Shown one piece after another: positions 59,488-64,000 of a stretch of 64,000 nucleotides of DNA. Within the stretch, counting starts at the first letter, position 1; every line of letters begins with the position of its first letter. Under the pieces are notes generated by a model. The model worked only from the letters and a program-made list of their open reading frames with translations, did not search any database and was not told where the DNA came from. A program made the position numbers and the translations under genes. The stretch comes from Lactuca virosa (lineage: Eukaryota; Streptophyta; Magnoliopsida; Asterales; Asteraceae). The DNA is taken from the NCBI GenBank assembly GCA_928212115.1, contig CAKMRJ010000001.1:363820698-363884697 (forward strand), written 5' to 3'.

Positions 59488-59826
59488 TAAGCTAAAATCG
59501 GTTACACCTTGCATTCCAAGAAGTAGAATCCGATTTCTAGTCTCCATAACCTCTCCATATTCATCCTAATTGTTCTTGGTGTTTTTTTATTCCATTTGAG
59601 GCATCACACTTAGGGTGCTAAGCTTTCTTGAGGCCAAGTTATTCAAGCTACTACACAAGGTAATATTCTAACTATTTTTTTTATGATTCAAATATCACCT
59701 TGCATGCTAGTTTAGGCTTCATGCTTTGGAAAATGTTTATCGCATGTATAGTTAGTGAAAACTTAGATCCAAAGCATTAGGATTGTATGTGCACCATAGG
59801 AATGTTAGAGTACATAAAACCCAACA
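59048..59826 (+). mobile_element. 5' LTR of gag-only Copia copy 2
   Basis: TGTTGGAAAAGG to AAACCCAACA, 779 bp. TATAT precedes it. The TATA-box place is taken by a (AT)n tract. Confidence 0.92.
59439..59484. repeat. (AT)n in place of the LTR TATA box
   Basis: About 23 AT units where copy 1 has CACTATAAAAGG. The following GCTAAAATCGGTTACACC aligns with GCCAAAATCCGTTACACC. Confidence 0.9.
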
Positions 59827-59827
59827 G

Positions 59828-59840
59828 TGGTATCAGAGCC
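59828..59840 (+). other. Primer-binding site (initiator Met tRNA type)
   Basis: TGGTATCAGAGCC lies one base after the LTR. Confidence 0.93.
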
Positions 59841-61643
59841 ATGGGTGTTTTATATTATATTGATGCAATTGTGTGATTTTCAAAGCTAAAAAATTGCATT
59901 GCGGGATTCTGCCAGGGCCAACTTGTCGAGTCCATCTATGAACTCAATGAGTTGGATGAGTTTTGCCTTGAAATCGACAAGTCCTTAATGGGACTCGACG
60001 AGTTGATGCATCTGATGGTAGAATTTTCGAGTTTGTGCCTTTTTTGGATTAGGAACATTACCACAAACTATTTTGGTTCATAAAATTCGATTTTAATGAT
60101 ATGGTAATGTCTATCTCCATCTAATATCATGATGTTTATCAAATTCTAAGATAACTACTTGTTTTTGTGATATAATAGTTATTTGTAAAATTTGAAGTTA
60201 TCATGTACTATGAATCAAATTAGGTCAAATTGGTAAATGATCATCATATCATAATTGGATAGTTGATTTGATCTATATGTGTTCTTGAAAAAGTTCCATA
60301 ACTTGTCCTCAAGTTATGGAATATGAAAAGTCTTTGTTATGGAACCATTAACTAATGTAAGTTATAGAATTCAAAGAGTCTTGAAAGGTTTCATAACTTG
60401 TACACAAGTCTGGAATTTGAAAGGTCTCATTCATGCAACATAAAAGTTCATAAGTTATGAATTTCAAAAGTTTTGACAAGTTACAAAACTTTCCCTCACG
60501 TTTTGGAATTTTAAAAGTTTAATTAAAAAGTTTTAATTTGAATATTGAATTCTAAAACATCTAGTAATTGAAAGGTTTCAAAAAATGCAACTCTTGGGTT
60601 CATAACTTAAAAATTAATTAAATAGTTTTAATTTTGAATTTTTAATAACCTAGATGCTTTGAATATTTCAATTACACCTTATGGACTTTATTAAATTGAT
60701 TAAAGTGTTTAATTAAAATAGTATTAATAAATCCATAACTATATGGTTTGAATTTAATTAAATTAAAAGTCTAGTTTAATTAAAAGATTAAACCACCTAG
60801 TATTTTAAATATTTAAAATACACCCTTATACTATATAAAATTAAAAGTTTAAAATATTATATATGTATAAGTTAAAGGTCAGTCTTACCGTTAGTAGGCC
60901 TCATTCACGAAGCCGGTCTATAAGGCGGGTATAAGGCTACTACCTATAAAATGGTGGTTTAATGGGTGTCTACTCTCACCCACTGTTTCCTTGACTGGTG
61001 GAGGGTCGTTAACCGAACGAGTAGGATAGGACACTAATTCTCATTAATAAGTATAATGAAAATTATTAAAGTAACTACACTTTTATAAATTCCCAATCTT
61101 AGTTACTTTAGGAAAAATGTGAAAATGGTGTTATTCCATGAAATTACACTTTGCACCTTGTTAAGTCATTAGTGGAGCGTGTGTGGTTAACTGGCACACT
61201 AATCAGGGACTAGCAAAGTGTGGCAAAGGGTAGCTTGATGTTAATCATGGATCAATGTATGGTTAACCGGCACATTGATCGGGTGATATGTAACATTAAG
61301 AGTACCAAGCACATTTGCATGGTTATTCACACCTTGTTTGTGATCCTCGGTATCCCAGTCACAAACTTGAAGGGCATAATCGAGATTTAAACATGCCATT
61401 GAAAGGTTTAATGAATCTCAAAGAATCTAGGAATTTCAATTCATTTAAAACCTAAAATTCATTTTCGTTTTTCATGGTGGAAATTGGTAAATCGTCATTT
61501 ACCTACCTTCAAATATTTTGCAATTGGATTACGGCATCCCTCTTCCGAATTGTAAAATATTGTGTTAGGTCCTAGCCTTAATATTTCATGTTGGGTGTTA
61601 TATTAAGGACTTAAATCAACTAACTTGAATTTCTCCCTTGTAG
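59841..61643 (+). other. Leader of gag-only Copia copy 2
   Basis: Non-coding, colinear with 18346-20166. It has ACTCGACGAGTT words at about 59930-60005, one perfect hairpin at 60296-60319 and decayed ones at about 60391 and 60480. A conserved block (CTTACCGTTAGT, TCATTCACGAAGCCGGTCTA) is at about 60885-61020, and a repeated GTGGTTAACYGGCACAYT is at about 61180 and 61260. Confidence 0.75.
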
Positions 61644-62461
61644 ATGTCTAGTTCTGACAACTATGGTCTTCCCGAATCTTATGGAAAAAGCTTTCCATAT
61701 AAAGATGATATTCCACAAGACGATCAAGGTGAAAGATTAATCCCTTCTTCGTGTTGTAGTGGAACTTCACTTCCTCCACCTCCTCCAATAATTCACCCTA
61801 ACCCACAAGTTCAAATACTTGAAAAGTTCAAGGTCACTCAAGCCCTATTGGCTAGCAAACACCAAGATGGAAGGTATGTGTGTGCACATGTCTTGGAGAT
61901 GAAGTCACACATTGACAGGCTAGGACTATTAGGAGTCGTTGTGTCGAGGAAGTTGGTTATTGACTGGGTTCTTCAATCACTTCCTGAGTCATATGGTGAG
62001 TTCATTAAAGATTACTATATAACAGACCGCGACATGCCCCTTCTCGATCTTACATATTTGATAATTGTTGCTGAATCAGCGATGATTTGGCACACTGGTA
62101 ATGCAAATTTGATAGGAAGATCTACTTCCCAAACTTCCATGGACATTGACAGTGGAAACATTGGAAGTTCAGAAAATATTTCTCTTTCCAAGGGAAAGGG
62201 AAAGGCTAAGTCTGAGATTGTCCCGTGTACCATTCCAAAAGAGTCTGTTTGTTTCTATTGCCAAGAGAAGGGGTATTGGTTGTGAATTTGCCCTGACTAC
62301 CTGAGAGATCTAAGAGATGGTAAAGTCAAAATGTATGACTCTGCTTCAGGTAAGCTCACTATCTAACTCTATTAAGTTCCTACTTATAGATTCTTAATAC
62401 ATGATGTGATAAGATTGCATTTTGATGTTTTGTAGGATCAAAGAAGAGAAAGGAAGATTGA
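61644..62461 (+). pseudogene. Copia gag (short), copy 2
   Basis: ATG 61644 opens a frame starting MSSSDNYGLPESYG with a proline run (LPPPPPII) that leads directly into the C-terminal half of the UBN2-type gag (LLASKHQDGR, VLQSLPESYGEF, LTYLIIVAE). Unlike copy 1 it has no early stop. A TGA at 62283-62285 lies inside the zinc knuckle, and the knuckle His is Tyr (CFYCQEKGYW). The exon would end at 62349, with the intron 62350-62435 and a spliced stop at 62459 after a Lys/Arg-rich tail. Thus both copies are dead by different lesions. Confidence 0.8.
62350..62435 (+). other. Predicted 86-bp intron at the end of gag
   Basis: CAG then GTAAGC at the donor, TTTTGTAG then G at the acceptor. Same position and length as 20810-20895. 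Confidence 0.65.
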
Positions 62462-62633
62462 AAGAAGAGTAAGCTGATTCTGATCGCGAAGAGATGGATT
62501 TCAATTGCATAGTTCGATGTTCAGAATTTTGAGCTGCTGCTTAGGAGTTATGATAGATTACTTAGAAATATGTAGCGACATAGTTTTCATTTGTAATTGC
62601 ATTGTAAGGAAAAGTTTTTCCGCAAATTTTATA

Positions 62634-62639
62634 AATAAA
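62634..62639 (+). terminator. Poly(A) signal after gag
   Basis: AATAAA at the place corresponding to 21084-21089. Confidence 0.55.
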
Positions 62640-62659
62640 GAAAATTTTTGTTTTATCTT

Positions 62660-64000
62660 ATTCATATTTCCTCGCAATGGCATTTGTGAAAAATGATGGT
62701 TGTATGTTTCTATTTTTAGCAATATCGATTTGATTCTTTCGTTTGTGGTAGTGTCTAAATTTACCAAATAAAGAAAGATTCTCATCACCCAAGTTTCAAT
62801 TGGATAGAAACTTGGAATCATGCAACTTGTATTGCATGATGAATGAGAACCTTCGACTTGGAATCGTGTTTTATGATCATCCTTATGATTATGGAACCAT
62901 GTCATAATTGATCCTCTAAGGATACCTTAGTGCATTTGTATGGCTAAGAAGAGGAATCGTGAACTGTAGAAATGGTTAAATCAAAAGGTGAATCATACTT
63001 CGTTCCAATATCAATTCTTAGAGTTATACTCCAAGATTGTACATTGAGTGACATGATCTTAAGAAGGTTTATAACACACTCATCAAACGTGGAATAGAAA
63101 ATATGTTTTCTTACTCCTGCACATTTGAAATTGGTAAGTTGTGATGTCTTGGATAAGACAGAGACCAACTAAGACCAATTGTGTGAAATGTTTGTCTTGA
63201 TAAGAAACCGCACTAACTCTTGAATATTTGTTTGTCAAGTAATGTTTCTTGACAAAGAGAGTCTTATATTTCAAGAGGTCAGTGGGAGTCTTAAGGATCT
63301 TGAAAGTTTCAAGAACTAATCAAGAGTAAACCTATTATTAATCATTAGCACGCGACTTGAGGTTTGTAACCTATCCTGTTGACATATTCTTATTTTTGTG
63401 CCCATTCCAGTTAAAGTTGAATATGCATGTGAGTTTTATAAGTTCTCAGTTGTTTGCATAACAATTTGGAAGCAATGGTAGGCCCTTGAGCTGCCAGGTG
63501 GCAAAAAATTAAGATTAGACAAGTTCAGTCCATATGAGTTTGGATTTGTCACTAACCTTGTCTTGTGATTATGGTTATGACAAATTCACATGGAAAGGAA
63601 CACATACACCATAAAATCTAAGTGTCATAAGGTTTCTCTCCAATTCATGAAAATGATTGTGAGGAAACGCTTTCACTAAGTAGATTTTAAGGAGATAGCA
63701 TTTGTGATATTTGCATTCTCAAATTCGATTATGATTACAGCATCCCTCGTCATAGTTCGAATTGTGAGAAATGGAAAAAGGTCTAAACATCTGAGACTTA
63801 TTGTTGTAATTTCTAAAATTGTTTAGACACACATGTGAGCTATCTAAGGAAAGGTGTATGAGTTTGAGAAGCCTAGATAAAGTCTTATCGAAGCGTCTTG
63901 TGTCAGAAATCTGAACTTTGGAAAGAAAGTCAATAGGTATTGATTTCTAGAAGTCCAGTTAATTTCTGGGTACATGTCAAAGCTAGTGGGAGCATAAGTG
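62660..64000 (+). other. Interior of copy 2 without recognisable pol
   Basis: No protease, integrase, RT or RNase H motif was found in any frame. CTAGTGGGAGCATA at 63984-63997 looks like a Copia polypurine tract. Confidence 0.6.

Larger units (their letters stand above)
59048..64000 (+). mobile_element. Gag-only Copia element, copy 2, runs off the window
   Basis: Same plan as copy 1: LTR, primer site, long leader, short gag with intron and poly(A) signal. After 62660 it continues in non-coding DNA to the window end, where CTAGTGGGAGCATA may be the polypurine tract before the 3' LTR. Confidence 0.82.

Overview
The window is plant nuclear DNA made almost entirely of nested transposable elements. 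The organism is probably an Asteraceae species and most likely lettuce or a close relative. That inference rests on the family look of the Copia extra reading frame, the chromovirus gag and chromodomain remnants, and the abundant ACTCGNCGAGT palindrome; no search was possible. No gene in the window looks intact and functional. The only recognisable host genes are two adjacent broken S-protein-homolog (SPH, self-incompatibility S1 family) genes near 6.2-7.1 kb.

Layout. 1-3006: a Copia LTR (minus strand) sits in the end of a Ty3/Gypsy chromovirus pol, followed by that element's LTR. 3007-5330 and 12408-13596 are two copies of one segment holding nested hAT elements; the second copy preserves the empty site of a hAT insertion found in the first. 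5340-5770 is a 243-bp tandem duplication. 6192-7100 holds the SPH pseudogenes. 7.1-11.5 kb is mostly unassigned DNA with microsatellites and one Helitron candidate. 11550-13263 is a hAT element with a second hAT MITE inside it. 13.6-16.0 kb is an LTR remnant split by a 1.8-kb hAT element with a perfect 8-bp duplication.

17555-35300 is a gag-only Copia element (TR-GAG-like) whose outer ends are still bracketed by AAAAC duplications. It has been filled by two truncated Copia elements of Sirevirus type in opposite orientations. One has a very long gag. The other has a full but broken pol followed by a roughly 3.7-kb extra reading frame. A second copy of the gag-only family begins at 59048 and runs off the window end. 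Both copies share an 86-bp GT-AG intron at the end of gag, a poly(A) signal just after it, and a leader rich in hairpins.

35.3-53.9 kb is a stack of Gypsy LTRs. The best defined is a gag-only Gypsy element at 40355-51122 with TAATA duplications; it stops just before the protease domain. It contains another truncated Gypsy element and a hAT MITE with a perfect 8-bp duplication. 53863-58280 is one more Gypsy LTR plus a decayed interior.

How the parts relate: the gag-only elements carry LTR promoters, primer-binding sites and gag-like modules but no polymerase, so they would depend on polymerase from relatives elsewhere. The strongest unusual signals are the hairpin array with compensatory changes in the gag-only Copia leader, the conserved intron plus poly(A) module, the large uncharacterised extra reading frame, and the recurrence of different short palindrome arrays in different LTR families.
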